The position numbers and the translations under genes are program-made. This document shows positions 8,412-16,537 of a DNA stretch of 49,678 nt, piece by piece; within the stretch, counting starts at the first letter, position 1, and every line of letters begins with the position of its first letter. Source of the DNA: Lachnospiraceae bacterium (GTDB lineage: Bacteria; Bacillota; Clostridia; Lachnospirales; Lachnospiraceae). The notes under the pieces were generated by a model. That model was not told where the DNA came from and did not search any database. It worked only from the letters and a program-made list of their open reading frames with translations. The DNA lies in the NCBI GenBank assembly GCA_019420465.1, contig JAHZHB010000138.1:1-49678 (forward strand), written 5' to 3'.

Positions 8412-8699
8412 ATGAGCAAATATGAATTATGTTTGGTTGTGAATGCGAAAATTGAAGACGAAGCTCGCGAAGCTGTTGTAGAGAAAGCGAAAGGATATAT
8501 CGCTCGTTACGACGGTACAGTGACAGAAGTTGAAGAATGGGGTAAGAAGAAATTAGCTTACGAGATTCAGAAAATGAATGAGGGCTTCTATTATTTCATC
8601 CAGTTCGATGCAGCTGAGACATGCCCGGCAGAGCTGGAAAGACACGTTCGTATCATGGACAACGTATTAAGATATCTTATCGTTAAGAAAGAGGCTTAA
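8412..8699 (+). CDS. rpsF: 30S ribosomal protein S6
   Basis: 95 residues. MSKYELCLVVNAK at the start and the conserved VEEWGKKKLAYEIQKMNEGFYYFIQF centre are diagnostic of S6, which binds 16S rRNA with S18. The ATG at 8412 follows AAAGGAGG; the longer frame upstream is leader sequence. First gene of the conserved rpsF-ssb-rpsR operon, with codon use typical of highly expressed genes. Confidence 0.98.
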   Translation: MSKYELCLVVNAKIEDEAREAVVEKAKGYIARYDGTVTEVEEWGKKKLAYEIQKMNEGFYYFIQFDAAETCPAELERHVRIMDNVLRYLIVKKEA

Positions 8700-8776
8700 A
8701 TCGACGAATAAGAACCCATTAAAGGCTTATATCGTAACTGTTGATGAAGTTTGTGTTTTACACATAGGAGGACAAT

Positions 8777-9235
8777 ATGAACAAAGTTATTTTAATGGGC
8801 CGTTTAACCAGAGATCCTGATATCCGCTATTCTACAGGTGAGTCTGCAACAGCAGTTGCCAGATACACATTGGCTGTAGACAGACGTTTCCGCAGAGACG
8901 GTGACCAGACAGCTGATTTTATCGGCTGCGTTGCTTTCGGCAGAAACGCTGAGTTCGCAGAAAAATATCTGCATCAGGGTACAAAGATCGTAGCCGTAGG
9001 TCGTATCCAGACCGGAAGCTACACTAACCGTGACGGACAGAAGGTCTACACAACAGACGTTGTTGTAGAGGAGCAGGAGTTTGCCGAGAGTAAGAGTGTC
9101 AGCGATGGCAACCGTGGCAATTATTCTGCAGGCAGCAATTACGGTCAGGCATCTGCACCGGCGCCGAAAGCTACAAGTGCAGACGGCTTTATGAACATTC
9201 CGGATGGAATCGAAGAGGAGCTGCCGTTCAATTAG
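8777..9235 (+). CDS. ssb: single-stranded DNA-binding protein
   Basis: 152 residues. The N-terminal OB fold (MNKVILMGRLTRDPDIRYS... about 1-105) is followed by a Gly/Ser/Asn-rich linker and the acidic tip EEELPFN, close to the canonical DDDLPF docking peptide for repair and replication partners. AGGAGG lies 7 bases before the ATG. It lies between rpsF and rpsR, as in most Bacillota. Confidence 0.98.
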   Translation: MNKVILMGRLTRDPDIRYSTGESATAVARYTLAVDRRFRRDGDQTADFIGCVAFGRNAEFAEKYLHQGTKIVAVGRIQTGSYTNRDGQKVYTTDVVVEEQEFAESKSVSDGNRGNYSAGSNYGQASAPAPKATSADGFMNIPDGIEEELPFN

Positions 9236-9262
9236 TATATGAAATAATGGAGGTAAAATGCA

Positions 9263-9526
9263 ATGGCTTACAATAAAAGCGACAGACCGGATTCTCCGAT
9301 GAAGAGAAGAGGCGGTCACAGAAGAAAAAAAGTTTGTGTATTCTGTGGTAAAGAAAACAACGAGATCAGCTACAAAGATGTTAACAAGCTGAAAAGATAC
9401 GTATCCGAGAGAGGTAAGATCCTTCCGCGTCGTATCACAGGTAACTGTGCTAAACATCAGAGAGCTCTGACTGTAGAGATCAAGAAAGCAAGACACGTAG
9501 CTATTATGCCGTACGTTGCTGAATAA
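9263..9526 (+). CDS. rpsR: 30S ribosomal protein S18
   Basis: 87 residues with the S18 core (ISYKDVNKLKRYVSERGKI then LPRRITGNCAKHQRALTVEIKKARHVAIMPY). The N terminus has a Cys pair (CVFCGKE) with a further Cys in GNC, consistent with the zinc-binding type of S18. It assembles with S6 on the 30S platform. It ends the operon, followed by a strong terminator. Confidence 0.98.
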   Translation: MAYNKSDRPDSPMKRRGGHRRKKVCVFCGKENNEISYKDVNKLKRYVSERGKILPRRITGNCAKHQRALTVEIKKARHVAIMPYVAE

Positions 9527-9548
9527 TTTCAGACGTTGTGAGAATGCA

Positions 9549-9582
9549 GGGCATGCCGTTATATGCGGCATGCCTTTTTTGC
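9549..9582 (+). terminator. intrinsic terminator of rpsF operon
   Basis: GGGCATGCCG, 7-nt loop, CGGCATGCC followed by six T residues, 23 bases after the rpsR stop. Confidence 0.93.
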
Positions 9583-9601
9583 GTCTTAATGAGAACCAAA
9601 G

Positions 9602-9630
9602 TTGCTTATTCTCTCTGAAAATGGTATAAT
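9602..9630 (+). promoter_or_regulatory. sigma-A-type promoter of gdpP-rplI-dnaB
   Basis: TTGCTT, 17 bases, TATAAT, located between the rpsF-operon terminator and the gdpP ribosome binding site. Confidence 0.75.
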
Positions 9631-9684
9631 GCAATATACTATCGCTTGGGGGAGTGTATAATAACGGATAGCTATGGAGGCAGT

Positions 9685-11730
9685 ATGAATAAAGGTATTC
9701 GTTTTAAAGGTTTTCTTGATTTTTATCTGCGATGGCCGTATTATCTGTTCCTATTGCTTGCGGCGGGAAGCATAGGCGTTTTCTGTGTGAATAAACAGGC
9801 AGGTCTGCTCTCTTTCATCGTGGATCTTTTGTATCTGCTGATCGCATGGATCGTTTTTTACACGCAGCGCAATCGGTTCGTGGATGAGATGATCTCTTTT
9901 GCCACGAATTATGGTCAGGTACAGAAAAAGATCATGATGGATATGATGATCCCCTATGCCCTGATCGACCGTTCGGGCCGGTTCCTCTGGATGAACCGGC
10001 TGTTTATGGAGATCATTGGCAAGAACAAGGATTATCATAAGTGCATTTCAACGATATTTCCACAGGTGATCCCGGAAAGATTCCCGGCAGACGAACAGGT
10101 GCGGGAGTTTTTTGTCAACAGGGACGGCCGGGATTTCCGTATGCAGTTAAAGCCTCTGCCGATGGATGAGCTGTCGGAGGGGTCACAGACGCTGGAGATC
10201 CAGTCCAGACAGTTCAGTATGCTGGCTGTATATCTGATGGATATTACAGAGCTTAACAGCTATATCCAGAAAAAACAGGATGAAAAGCTGGTAACTGGTC
10301 TTGTATACATTGATAATTACGAAGAGGCGATGGAGAGCGTCGATGAGGTGCGTCGTTCTCTTCTGACGGCTCTGATCGAGCGAAGGATCAACAAATATTT
10401 TCTGTCCAATGATGCTATCGTAAAGAAGCTTGAAAAAGACAAGTTTTTTGTCGTTATGCAGAAAAAGACCCTGACCAGTCTGCAGCAGAAGAAATTTGAT
10501 GTGCTCGAGGAAGTCAAGGCTGTAAATATTGGTAATGACATGTCGGTGACACTGAGTGTCGGTATCGGAGAAAATGCGCCTACGCTGATCCAGAACAGTG
10601 AATATGCCCGTGTGGCCATAGAGCTGGCACTTGGCCGTGGTGGTGACCAGGTGGTGGTCAAGCGTGGTGAGGAGCTGGAGTTTTATGGCGGAAAATCGCA
10701 GCATGCGGAGAAAAATACCCGTGTAAAGGCCCGTGTAAAGGCGCATGCGCTGCGTGAGATCATGAATCATAAGGAACGTATTCTGATCATGGGACATTCC
10801 CTGCCGGATGTGGATGCACTGGGATCGGGTATCGGTATTTACCGTGCGGCCCGCACACTGGGCAAAAAGGCACATATTGTTGTGGATCACCCGACAACAG
10901 CGATCCGTCCTCTGATGGATGCTTTTGTCAAGGACAAAGAGTATGGCAATGATATGTTCGTTTCCGGACATGATGCGAAAGAAATGGTCAATATGAACAC
11001 CATGCTGGTGGTTGTGGATACCAACCGCCCGAGTTATACAGAGTGTGAGGAGCTTTTGTATATGGTGGAGACGATCGTAGTACTGGATCATCACCGTCAG
11101 GGTGGTGAGATCATCCAGAATGCGGCGCTGTCCTATATCGAGCCGTATGCTTCTTCGGCCAGTGAGATGGTTGCCGAGATCCTGCAGTACTTTGATGACA
11201 GTATTCATATCCGTAATATCGAAGCGGACAGTCTGTATGCGGGTATTATGGTTGATACGGATAATTTCCTGACAAAGACCGGTGTGCGTACCTTTGAGGC
11301 GGCTGCTTTCCTTCGGAGAAACGGTGCGGACATCACCCGGATCCGCAAGATGTTCAGGGAAGATATGAAGAATCTGCAGGCCAAGGGACAGGCGATCTCT
11401 GAGACAGAGCTGTATGACGGGTGTTATGCGATCTCTGTATGCCCGACAGAAGGGATTGAGAGTCCGACGATCGTCGGTGCCCAGGCAGCCAATGAGATGC
11501 TGAATATTAAAGGTGTCAAGGCTTCCTTTGTCCTGACCCTGTTTAAGGATACGGTGTATATCAGTGCAAGGGCGATCGATGAAGTCAATGTACAGATCAT
11601 TATGGAACGGCTTGGGGGCGGTGGTCATCTGAATGTGGCCGGTGCGCAGCTGAAAGGCAAATCCATAGCAGAAGCCAGACAGATATTGAAAACGACGTTA
11701 AAAGAGATGACTGAAGGAGGAGAAATCTAA
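9685..11730 (+). CDS. gdpP: cyclic-di-AMP phosphodiesterase GdpP
   Basis: 681-residue membrane protein that hydrolyses c-di-AMP. Two N-terminal transmembrane segments (about 12-65) are followed by a PAS-like sensory domain (about 80-190), a degenerate GGDEF domain (about 200-335), and a DHH/DHHA1 phosphodiesterase domain (about 360-681). The latter shows GHSLPDVDALGS (about 370), DTNRPS, LDHHRQ (about 467) and GGGGHLNVAG (about 645). The ATG at 9685 follows TGGAGG; an upstream TTG in frame has no site. Its stop overlaps the rplI start by one base (TAATG). Confidence 0.96.
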   Translation: MNKGIRFKGFLDFYLRWPYYLFLLLAAGSIGVFCVNKQAGLLSFIVDLLYLLIAWIVFYTQRNRFVDEMISFATNYGQVQKKIMMDMMIPYALIDRSGRFLWMNRLFMEIIGKNKDYHKCISTIFPQVIPERFPADEQVREFFVNRDGRDFRMQLKPLPMDELSEGSQTLEIQSRQFSMLAVYLMDITELNSYIQKKQDEKLVTGLVYIDNYEEAMESVDEVRRSLLTALIERRINKYFLSNDAIVKKLEKDKFFVVMQKKTLTSLQQKKFDVLEEVKAVNIGNDMSVTLSVGIGENAPTLIQNSEYARVAIELALGRGGDQVVVKRGEELEFYGGKSQHAEKNTRVKARVKAHALREIMNHKERILIMGHSLPDVDALGSGIGIYRAARTLGKKAHIVVDHPTTAIRPLMDAFVKDKEYGNDMFVSGHDAKEMVNMNTMLVVVDTNRPSYTECEELLYMVETIVVLDHHRQGGEIIQNAALSYIEPYASSASEMVAEILQYFDDSIHIRNIEADSLYAGIMVDTDNFLTKTGVRTFEAAAFLRRNGADITRIRKMFREDMKNLQAKGQAISETELYDGCYAISVCPTEGIESPTIVGAQAANEMLNIKGVKASFVLTLFKDTVYISARAIDEVNVQIIMERLGGGGHLNVAGAQLKGKSIAEARQILKTTLKEMTEGGEI

Positions 11731-12176
11731 TGAAAGTAATTTTACTGGAAGATGTTAAAAGCCTGGGGAAAAAGGATCAGATCGTCAATGTCAGTGACGG
11801 TTATGCCAGAAATATGCTGTTTCCCAAAAAACTGGGACTTGAGGCAACACCGAAGAATCTGAATGACCTGAAACTGAAAAAGGCACATGAGGATAAGGTG
11901 GCCGCAGAAAATCTCAAGGCGGCACAGGAGTTTGCCAAAGAGCTGGCAGACAAAAAGGTAGAGGTAGCGATCAAGGTCGGTGATAACGGCAAGCTGTTTG
12001 GCTCCGTTTCCACAAAGGAGATCGCCGAGGCTGCGAAGGCACAGCTGGGATATGAGATCGACAAGAAAAAGATGTCTTTAGATACACCGGTCAAAGAGCT
12101 TGGAACAACAAATGTGACGATCAAACTGCATCCGAAGGTAACGGCCACACTGAAAGTGGTTGTTAAGGAAGCATAG
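11730..12176 (+). CDS. rplI: 50S ribosomal protein L9
   Basis: 148 residues. It starts MKVILLEDVKSLGKKDQIVNVSDGYARNMLFPK, the invariant L9 N domain, followed by the long helix and a C-terminal domain that contacts 23S rRNA near the L1 stalk. The start overlaps the gdpP stop, so the two are translationally coupled. GGAGGAG lies before the ATG. Confidence 0.98.
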   Translation: MKVILLEDVKSLGKKDQIVNVSDGYARNMLFPKKLGLEATPKNLNDLKLKKAHEDKVAAENLKAAQEFAKELADKKVEVAIKVGDNGKLFGSVSTKEIAEAAKAQLGYEIDKKKMSLDTPVKELGTTNVTIKLHPKVTATLKVVVKEA

Positions 12177-12187
12177 GAGGAACGATC

Positions 12188-13552
12188 TTGGAAGAAGCTG
12201 TCATTAAAAGGATCATGCCCCATAATACAGAAGCAGAACAGTCTGTGCTGGGTGCCATGTTTATGAGCCGTGATGCGATCATGGTGGCCACAGATATTCT
12301 GACAGGAGAAGATTTTTATCAGCAACAGTATGGCGCCATGTTTACGGCAATGGCAGAACTGTATACCGAAGGACAGCCGGTGGATCTGATCACACTGCAA
12401 AACCGCCTGCGGGAAAACGGTGTGCCGGACGAGCTGTGCAGCGTGGAATACATCAGTGAGCTTGTGAATGCTGTACCGACATCGGCCAATGTAAAGTATT
12501 ATGCCAATATTGTCAGTGATAAAGCCACGCTTCGCCGGATGATCCGTCTGAACGAGGAGATCGCCAATACCTGTTATATGGATCAGGAAAATGTCAGTGA
12601 CATACTGGCCATGACAGAGCAGAAGATGTTTCAGCTTTTGCAGCGCGGTAATAAGGGTGAGTTCACACCGATCCGGGAGATCGTTATGAATGCCCTGGAT
12701 TCCATAGATGCGGCTTCAAAAAGCTCCAATCACATTACAGGACTTTCCAGTGGCTACCGTGAACTGGACCGCCGTACAGCGGGATTTCATCCTTCGGATT
12801 TTATTCTGGTGGCGGCTCGTCCGTCTATGGGTAAGACAGCCTTTGTCTTAAATATCGCCAACCATATGGCGTTACACGATGACAAATATGTCTGTATATT
12901 CAGTCTGGAGATGTCCAAGGAACAGCTGGTCAACCGACTGTTCGCCTGCGACGGACATATCGATGCCCAGAACATCCGTACAGGTAACTTAAGCGATACC
13001 GAGTGGGGACAGCTGGTCTACACTGCGGACAAGATCGGTGGTTCCAAACTGATCATTGATGACACACCGGGTATTTCCGTATCGGAAATGCGTTCTAAAT
13101 GCCGAAAGCTGAAGCTGGAGAAGCGTCTGGACTGTGTGATGATCGATTACCTGCAGAAAATGGAAGCAGACCGTCATTCCGATTCCAAACAGCAGGAAAT
13201 CTCCGAGATTTCCCAGGCACTGAAAACACTGGCCAGAGAGCTGGAGATTCCGGTCATAGCCCTGTCACAGCTGAGCCGTGCGGTGGAAAAGCGAGACGAC
13301 AAAAGGCCGATGCTGTCAGACCTTCGTGAATCCGGTGCCATCGAGCAGGATGCCGATGTGGTTATGTTTATCTACCGAGATGCCTACTATAACCGGGATG
13401 CCGATAATGAACTGAAAAATATCGCCGAGATCAATATTGCCAAACAGCGTAACGGCCCGACCGGTACAGTCAGTCTGGTATGGATTCCGGAGTATACCAA
13501 ATTTGCCGATCCTATCTCTGAGGATCAGATCCCGGATATAGAAAGAGAATAA
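12188..13552 (+). CDS. dnaB: replicative DNA helicase DnaB
   Basis: 454 residues, the normal length for bacterial DnaB. N-terminal all-helical domain (PHNTEAEQSVLGAMF, about 12-115), linker, then the RecA-like motor: Walker A AARPSMGKTAF at about 206-216, Walker B VMIDYLQKM, DnaB motifs ALSQLSRAVEKRDDKRPMLSDLRESGAIEQDAD. It unwinds DNA at the replication fork. The start is TTG at 12188 with AGGAGG about 7 bases upstream. There is no intein. Confidence 0.97.
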   Translation: MEEAVIKRIMPHNTEAEQSVLGAMFMSRDAIMVATDILTGEDFYQQQYGAMFTAMAELYTEGQPVDLITLQNRLRENGVPDELCSVEYISELVNAVPTSANVKYYANIVSDKATLRRMIRLNEEIANTCYMDQENVSDILAMTEQKMFQLLQRGNKGEFTPIREIVMNALDSIDAASKSSNHITGLSSGYRELDRRTAGFHPSDFILVAARPSMGKTAFVLNIANHMALHDDKYVCIFSLEMSKEQLVNRLFACDGHIDAQNIRTGNLSDTEWGQLVYTADKIGGSKLIIDDTPGISVSEMRSKCRKLKLEKRLDCVMIDYLQKMEADRHSDSKQQEISEISQALKTLARELEIPVIALSQLSRAVEKRDDKRPMLSDLRESGAIEQDADVVMFIYRDAYYNRDADNELKNIAEINIAKQRNGPTGTVSLVWIPEYTKFADPISEDQIPDIERE

Positions 13553-13560
13553 GAATAATA

Positions 13561-13603
13561 AAAAAGCTGTCCGAATATGTCAGAATATTTGGATGGCTTT
13601 TTC
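13561..13603 (+). terminator. intrinsic terminator after dnaB
   Basis: AAAAAGC-TG-TCCGAATAT pairs with ATATTTGGA-TG-GCTTTTT across a 6-nt loop and ends in T residues. It ends the gdpP-rplI-dnaB operon. Confidence 0.8.
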
Positions 13604-13681
13604 TTGTGGAAGAAAGCCCCAGAACGTATAATACAGACAGGATCTGCAAGAGATTTGCAGCGGATGAAAGAAGGGACGTGT

Positions 13682-14200
13682 ATGAAAGAGCAGGGATGTT
13701 CTATTTCGGAAGCGGCGAAGCAAAGCGGTGTCGAATCGTATGTACTGCGTTACTGGGAGGAAGAAGGAATCCTTCATGTCCGGCGAAACCGCAAAGGCCA
13801 TCGTTGTTATACAGAAGCGGAGTTTGCACAGATCAGGGAGATACAGAGGCTGAAAGAAGAAGGACTGTCACTTAAAGAAATCCGTGAGCAGCAGATACAG
13901 ACAGAAAAGGAAGCGGCAGGCGGGCAGGAAGCTGTACTTCCGGCTGTAAATAAGGCAGTCGAAAACAAAGAAAAAACAGCGGCCTGTTTTTCGCCGGCGA
14001 TTTTGGAAGTTTCGGAGAAGCAGAAAAAACAGCAGCTGTTTTTTCAGATCCTGGAACGGGTAACAGACGAAGTGGCGATGACAAGAAGCCGTGAGGAGAG
14101 ATACAGAAAGCTGGACGAGGCGATCCGCCGGCAGCAGAAAACGCGAAGGATGATCGCAGCGACCAGAGAAGAGGAAAAAACGGAGCATCATCGAAGATAA
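13682..14200 (+). CDS. MerR-family transcriptional regulator
   Basis: 172 residues. The N-terminal winged helix-turn-helix (SISEAAKQSGVESYVLRYWEEEGIL...RNRKGHRCYTEAEFAQIREIQRLKEEGLSLKEI, about 5-68) is a clear MerR DNA-binding domain. The remainder is charged and helical with no recognisable effector domain and no metal-binding Cys pattern. The ATG at 13682 follows GAAAGAAGGGA; the longer frame upstream runs into the dnaB terminator and is rejected. The C-terminal half resembles DUF3967-like tails of some Clostridia/Bacillus MerR proteins, but this is not certain. The target is unknown. Confidence 0.8.
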   Translation: MKEQGCSISEAAKQSGVESYVLRYWEEEGILHVRRNRKGHRCYTEAEFAQIREIQRLKEEGLSLKEIREQQIQTEKEAAGGQEAVLPAVNKAVENKEKTAACFSPAILEVSEKQKKQQLFFQILERVTDEVAMTRSREERYRKLDEAIRRQQKTRRMIAATREEEKTEHHRR

Positions 14201-14255
14201 AGAAAACCAGAGCAAAAATGGTTCAGGGGATCCGTTATGGATATGCATGGCAATG

Positions 14256-14290
14256 AAAAAGCGCCGGAAGATAACTTCTGGCGCTTTTCA
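14256..14290. terminator. bidirectional terminator between MerR gene and ferredoxin gene
   Basis: AAAAGCGCCGGAAG and TTCTGGCGCTTTTC form a long stem flanked by A residues on the left and T residues on the right. It serves the convergent plus-strand regulator and minus-strand ferredoxin. Confidence 0.88.
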
Positions 14291-14306
14291 TATCCTGAAA
14301 GGATGA

Positions 14307-14477
14307 TTAAGCTTCTTTGATAGCTTCTGTCGGACATGCAGCTGCGCATGTACCGCACTCTACACATGTATCAGCATCGATTACGTATTTGCCATCGCCT
14401 TCGCTGATAGCGCTAACCGGACATTCACCCTCACATGTACCACACATTACACATTCATCAGAAATTACGTATGCCAT
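14307..14477 (-). CDS. 2[4Fe-4S] ferredoxin
   Basis: 56-residue clostridial-type ferredoxin with two CXXCXXCXXXCP motifs (CVMCGTCEGECP and CVECGTCAAACP), carrying low-potential electrons between oxidoreductases in the cytoplasm. The ATG at 14477 has AAGGAGG upstream; 14 extra in-frame codons further upstream lack a site. CCGAAATTCGG (14519-14529), a perfect 5+1+5 dyad, lies in its promoter region and could be an operator. Single-gene unit. Confidence 0.96.
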   Translation of the reverse strand: MAYVISDECVMCGTCEGECPVSAISEGDGKYVIDADTCVECGTCAAACPTEAIKEA

Positions 14478-14612
14478 TTTTGTATCCTCCTTAAACGATT
14501 TAAGTATTGGTATATCCACCGAAATTCGGGGTCAATGACAATGATAAACTATATCCACGGAGAAAACAAGTACTTAGTTATGGATAACCGTAAGAAAAAT
14601 TTTGTGAGGGGC

Positions 14613-14641
14613 TTGTCTGGTGCAGGGGAGTTCTTTATAAT
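14613..14641 (+). promoter_or_regulatory. sigma-A-type promoter of DUF1858 gene
   Basis: TTGTCT, 17 bases, TATAAT, about 34 bases before the ATG at 14675. Confidence 0.75.
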
Positions 14642-14674
14642 AAGACAGGTCAAAGAAGAGAAGGAGGAGCAGAT

Positions 14675-14875
14675 ATGGCAGGAAAAGTATCAAAAGATAT
14701 GATCATTGCAGATCTTATTCAGATCGATCCGAATATTGTGGCGATTCTGATGCGTGCGGGGATGCATTGTATCGGGTGTCCGTCTTCACAGGGGGAATCT
14801 CTGGAGGAAGCGGCTATGGTGCATGGGATCGATGCGGATCTTCTGGTGGATCAGATTAATGATTTTCTGGGATGA
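14675..14875 (+). CDS. DUF1858 domain protein (redox-disulfide type)
   Basis: 66 residues matching the DUF1858 / hybrid-cluster-protein-associated redox disulfide family: KDMIIADLIQIDPNIVAILMRAGMHCIGCPSSQGESLEEAAMVHGID. The CXXC pair (CIGC) in the HCIGCPSSQ motif is the expected redox site. A role in redox or nitrosative stress is inferred from the family; no hcp gene is visible here. A strong GAAGGAGGAG site precedes the ATG. Monocistronic, ending before the unusual hairpin at 14904. Confidence 0.88.
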   Translation: MAGKVSKDMIIADLIQIDPNIVAILMRAGMHCIGCPSSQGESLEEAAMVHGIDADLLVDQINDFLG

Positions 14876-14903
14876 TGCGATGGTATTGAAAAGGGACGTG
14901 ACG

Positions 14904-14990
14904 CTGGAAAGTGCAATATAAAAGTTCTCCCGGAAAACACAGGGCGTTTTTAAGCGTTTTCCGGGAGAACTTTTATATTGCACTTTCCAG
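14904..14990. repeat. 87-bp hairpin element with perfect 35-bp arms
   Basis: The arms 14904-14938 and 14956-14990 are exact reverse complements over 35 bases, separated by a 17-base loop (ACAGGGCGTTTTTAAGC). The element lies between the convergent DUF1858 and mecA genes. It is far longer than the 8-15 bp terminators elsewhere in this window, and neither arm ends in a good T-run. It could be a bidirectional terminator, an RNase III substrate or a small palindromic mobile remnant. Confidence 0.9.
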
Positions 14991-15021
14991 TGACACTGGT
15001 TTTTGAAATAATACTATAGCG

Positions 15022-15768
15022 TCAGGCGAGCTCGGCGAGCTTGGCGAGGGCGTCTTCGGGGATGATGCAGCGGGCGTGCTCTTTGAAGTAAGCCTCGCTG
15101 GCGGTGGAGAAGGATTCACCGTGCGCATATTCGGACAGCTGGTTGCAGAGCTGGTTGAACTGCTCGGGGCTCTGACCGGACTGATGAAGGACCAGCTGGT
15201 AGCAGGTGTCTTTGCCAAAGCGGTAGAGTGTATTCAGCCCATGGTATTTATTTTTCATAACACCGGCGGCCTGAATAACATCGTTGAGTGAGTAGAACTC
15301 AAAGATGCGCAGAAGATCCAGAGGTTCTTCTTTGGAACCGGAGGATGTCTTTGGGTCATCTGGTGTCTCTTTGACAGATTTTTTCTGGGCAGCGGCATCG
15401 GAGAGCTTGTGGAAAAGATCGATGATGTCGTCTGCACCGACCATCTGTGCCAGAAGATCTGAGCGGGATGGTGTATCGTTACCTGGAGAGAAGCGGGAGT
15501 AGCGGGTATCCAGCTCTTCCGGATCCTCTACCTTGGTGATGATCAGTACAATGCTGTCGGGCATGATCGGTATAGCTTCCACCATAAGCGGAAGATTTTC
15601 AGCGTCGAAACCGAATTCGTCATTTGCCTGCTGTATCATATCACGGAAAAGGTCTTTGGCTTTGTCAGTGGCATAAGCCAGTTCACTTAATTTGATCTGT
15701 CGTGTGGCAAGATCCTCGCGGGACAATGTACAGCGTATCTGCGAATCGCTGATTCTTTCGATTTTCAT
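15022..15768 (-). CDS. mecA: MecA-family adaptor protein for ClpC
   Basis: 248 residues. The N-terminal substrate-recognition domain begins MKIERISDSQIRCTLSREDL (about 1-85). An acidic and polar linker (about 90-135, SRFSPGNDTPSRSD...DDPKTSSGSKEE) leads to the C-terminal ClpC-binding domain (LLRIFEFYSLNDVIQAAGVM..., about 140-230). In Bacillus MecA delivers ComK and other proteins to ClpCP. No partner gene is adjacent. The promoter region contains a striking dyad. GGATGTGATC lies before the ATG. Confidence 0.9.
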   Translation of the reverse strand: MKIERISDSQIRCTLSREDLATRQIKLSELAYATDKAKDLFRDMIQQANDEFGFDAENLPLMVEAIPIMPDSIVLIITKVEDPEELDTRYSRFSPGNDTPSRSDLLAQMVGADDIIDLFHKLSDAAAQKKSVKETPDDPKTSSGSKEEPLDLLRIFEFYSLNDVIQAAGVMKNKYHGLNTLYRFGKDTCYQLVLHQSGQSPEQFNQLCNQLSEYAHGESFSTASEAYFKEHARCIIPEDALAKLAELA

Positions 15769-15835
15769 ATGATCACATCCTTTTAATTATCATTATCACA
15801 GCCGGAGAAAGAACTTTCTCACAGAAATATGGTGT

Positions 15836-15890
15836 ATACACTGTATCCAGTGTATGCTTCATTATATACCATATGCCCGGAAACTGTAAA
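15836..15890 (-). promoter_or_regulatory. mecA promoter with ATACACTG dyad operator
   Basis: On the minus strand TTTACA (15890-15885), 18 bases, TATAAT (15866-15861). Immediately downstream is ATACACTG-4-CAGTGTAT (15836-15855), a perfect 8-bp dyad overlapping the expected start site, with GTGTATACAC nested at its edge. This looks like a repressor site; GntR-type regulators bind similar dyads. Confidence 0.65.
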
Positions 15891-15949
15891 GAAGTTCACT
15901 ATTTTTTTATATTTTCAAAGAAAAAAGACGAAAAACATAGTAAAACTGA

Positions 15950-15978
15950 TTGCTTTTTTGAAAGAAAGCGGCTATAAT
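15950..15978 (+). promoter_or_regulatory. sigma-A-type promoter of small-protein transcript
   Basis: TTGCTT, 17 bases, TATAAT. It is divergent from mecA and gives a leader of about 200 bases before the gene at 16193. Apart from a 12-codon ORF, I see no recognised element in this leader. Confidence 0.7.
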
Positions 15979-16152
15979 CATAGTTACAGAGCAGTGTGCT
16001 GGAAAGGAGACCGCAGACTTTTTAGCAATGTATCCTGTTTTTCGTTTCAGCGGTGTTCGCCGCGATTTTCCCATACGATGTATAGCAAATATAGCACAGT
16101 GTATCTGCAAAAGCCGAATGGGTCGATCTTAATATGTCCGGAGAGGAATAAA

Positions 16153-16191
16153 ATGATGTATCACAAATTTTTAAAGGAAGTGGCTAAATGA
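16153..16191 (+). CDS. 12-residue upstream peptide ORF
   Basis: ATG ATG ... TGA encodes MMYHKFLKEVAK, with its own GGAGAGG site 6-7 bases upstream. The stop ends one base before the ATG of the next gene, whose ribosome binding site (AAAGGAAG) lies inside this ORF. The layout suggests a leader peptide or translational coupling. It could also be chance. Confidence 0.35.
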   Translation: MMYHKFLKEVAK

Positions 16192-16192
16192 G

Positions 16193-16405
16193 ATGGCAGA
16201 AGCAAAGAAAAGATTAAAAGCTGAACTGAAAGCCTATCAGAAAAAGGGAATTGAACTGCAGCTTGACAATGAAATATCAAGTCCAAAGAAAATTGTCAAG
16301 GCATGTATCGCAGCGGAAGAAGGCTCTTATATGAGAGAATACGAATGCGATGCAGACGGCAGGGTCAGACGCCTTAGTTTCCATTGGATCAGATCTGACA
16401 GGTAA
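16193..16405 (+). CDS. small hypothetical protein
   Basis: 70 residues, charged, no signal or membrane segment: N-terminal Lys-rich helix (AEAKKRLKAELKAYQKKG) then a compact mixed region ending LSFHWIRSDR. I do not recognise the family. It is supported as real by AAGGAAG upstream, a good promoter 215 bases upstream, and a strong terminator right after. It stands alone between mecA and the GH18 gene. Confidence 0.65.
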   Translation: MAEAKKRLKAELKAYQKKGIELQLDNEISSPKKIVKACIAAEEGSYMREYECDADGRVRRLSFHWIRSDR

Positions 16406-16413
16406 CATTGCTG

Positions 16414-16450
16414 CCCGGAAGGTTTAACTGACCTTCCGGGTGAATTTTTT
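16414..16450 (+). terminator. intrinsic terminator
   Basis: CCCGGAAGGT, 7-nt loop, ACCTTCCGGG, then TGAATTTTTT. It ends the small-protein transcript. Confidence 0.92.
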
Positions 16451-16470
16451 CTAAAAAAGCTGAAATGCTG

Positions 16471-16499
16471 ATGACGAACAGGGCGTAAATTGTTATAAT
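16471..16499 (+). promoter_or_regulatory. promoter of GH18-DivIVA-like operon
   Basis: ATGACG, 17 bases, TATAAT, about 40 bases before the ATG. The -10 is perfect, the -35 weak. Confidence 0.6.
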
Positions 16500-16537
16500 A
16501 GCAATGTCGATTTTTAGAAGAATAAGGGGATGTACAG

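Noticed and set aside
10183..11628. 481-codon minus-strand open frame
   Set aside because: It is the shadow of gdpP; its composition (His/Arg/Thr-rich) is typical of antisense frames and it matches no family.
15829..16191. 120-codon plus-strand frame upstream of the small protein
   Set aside because: It runs through the mecA operator and the divergent promoter, has no site, and has no protein-like composition. Only its last 12 codons have a Shine-Dalgarno.
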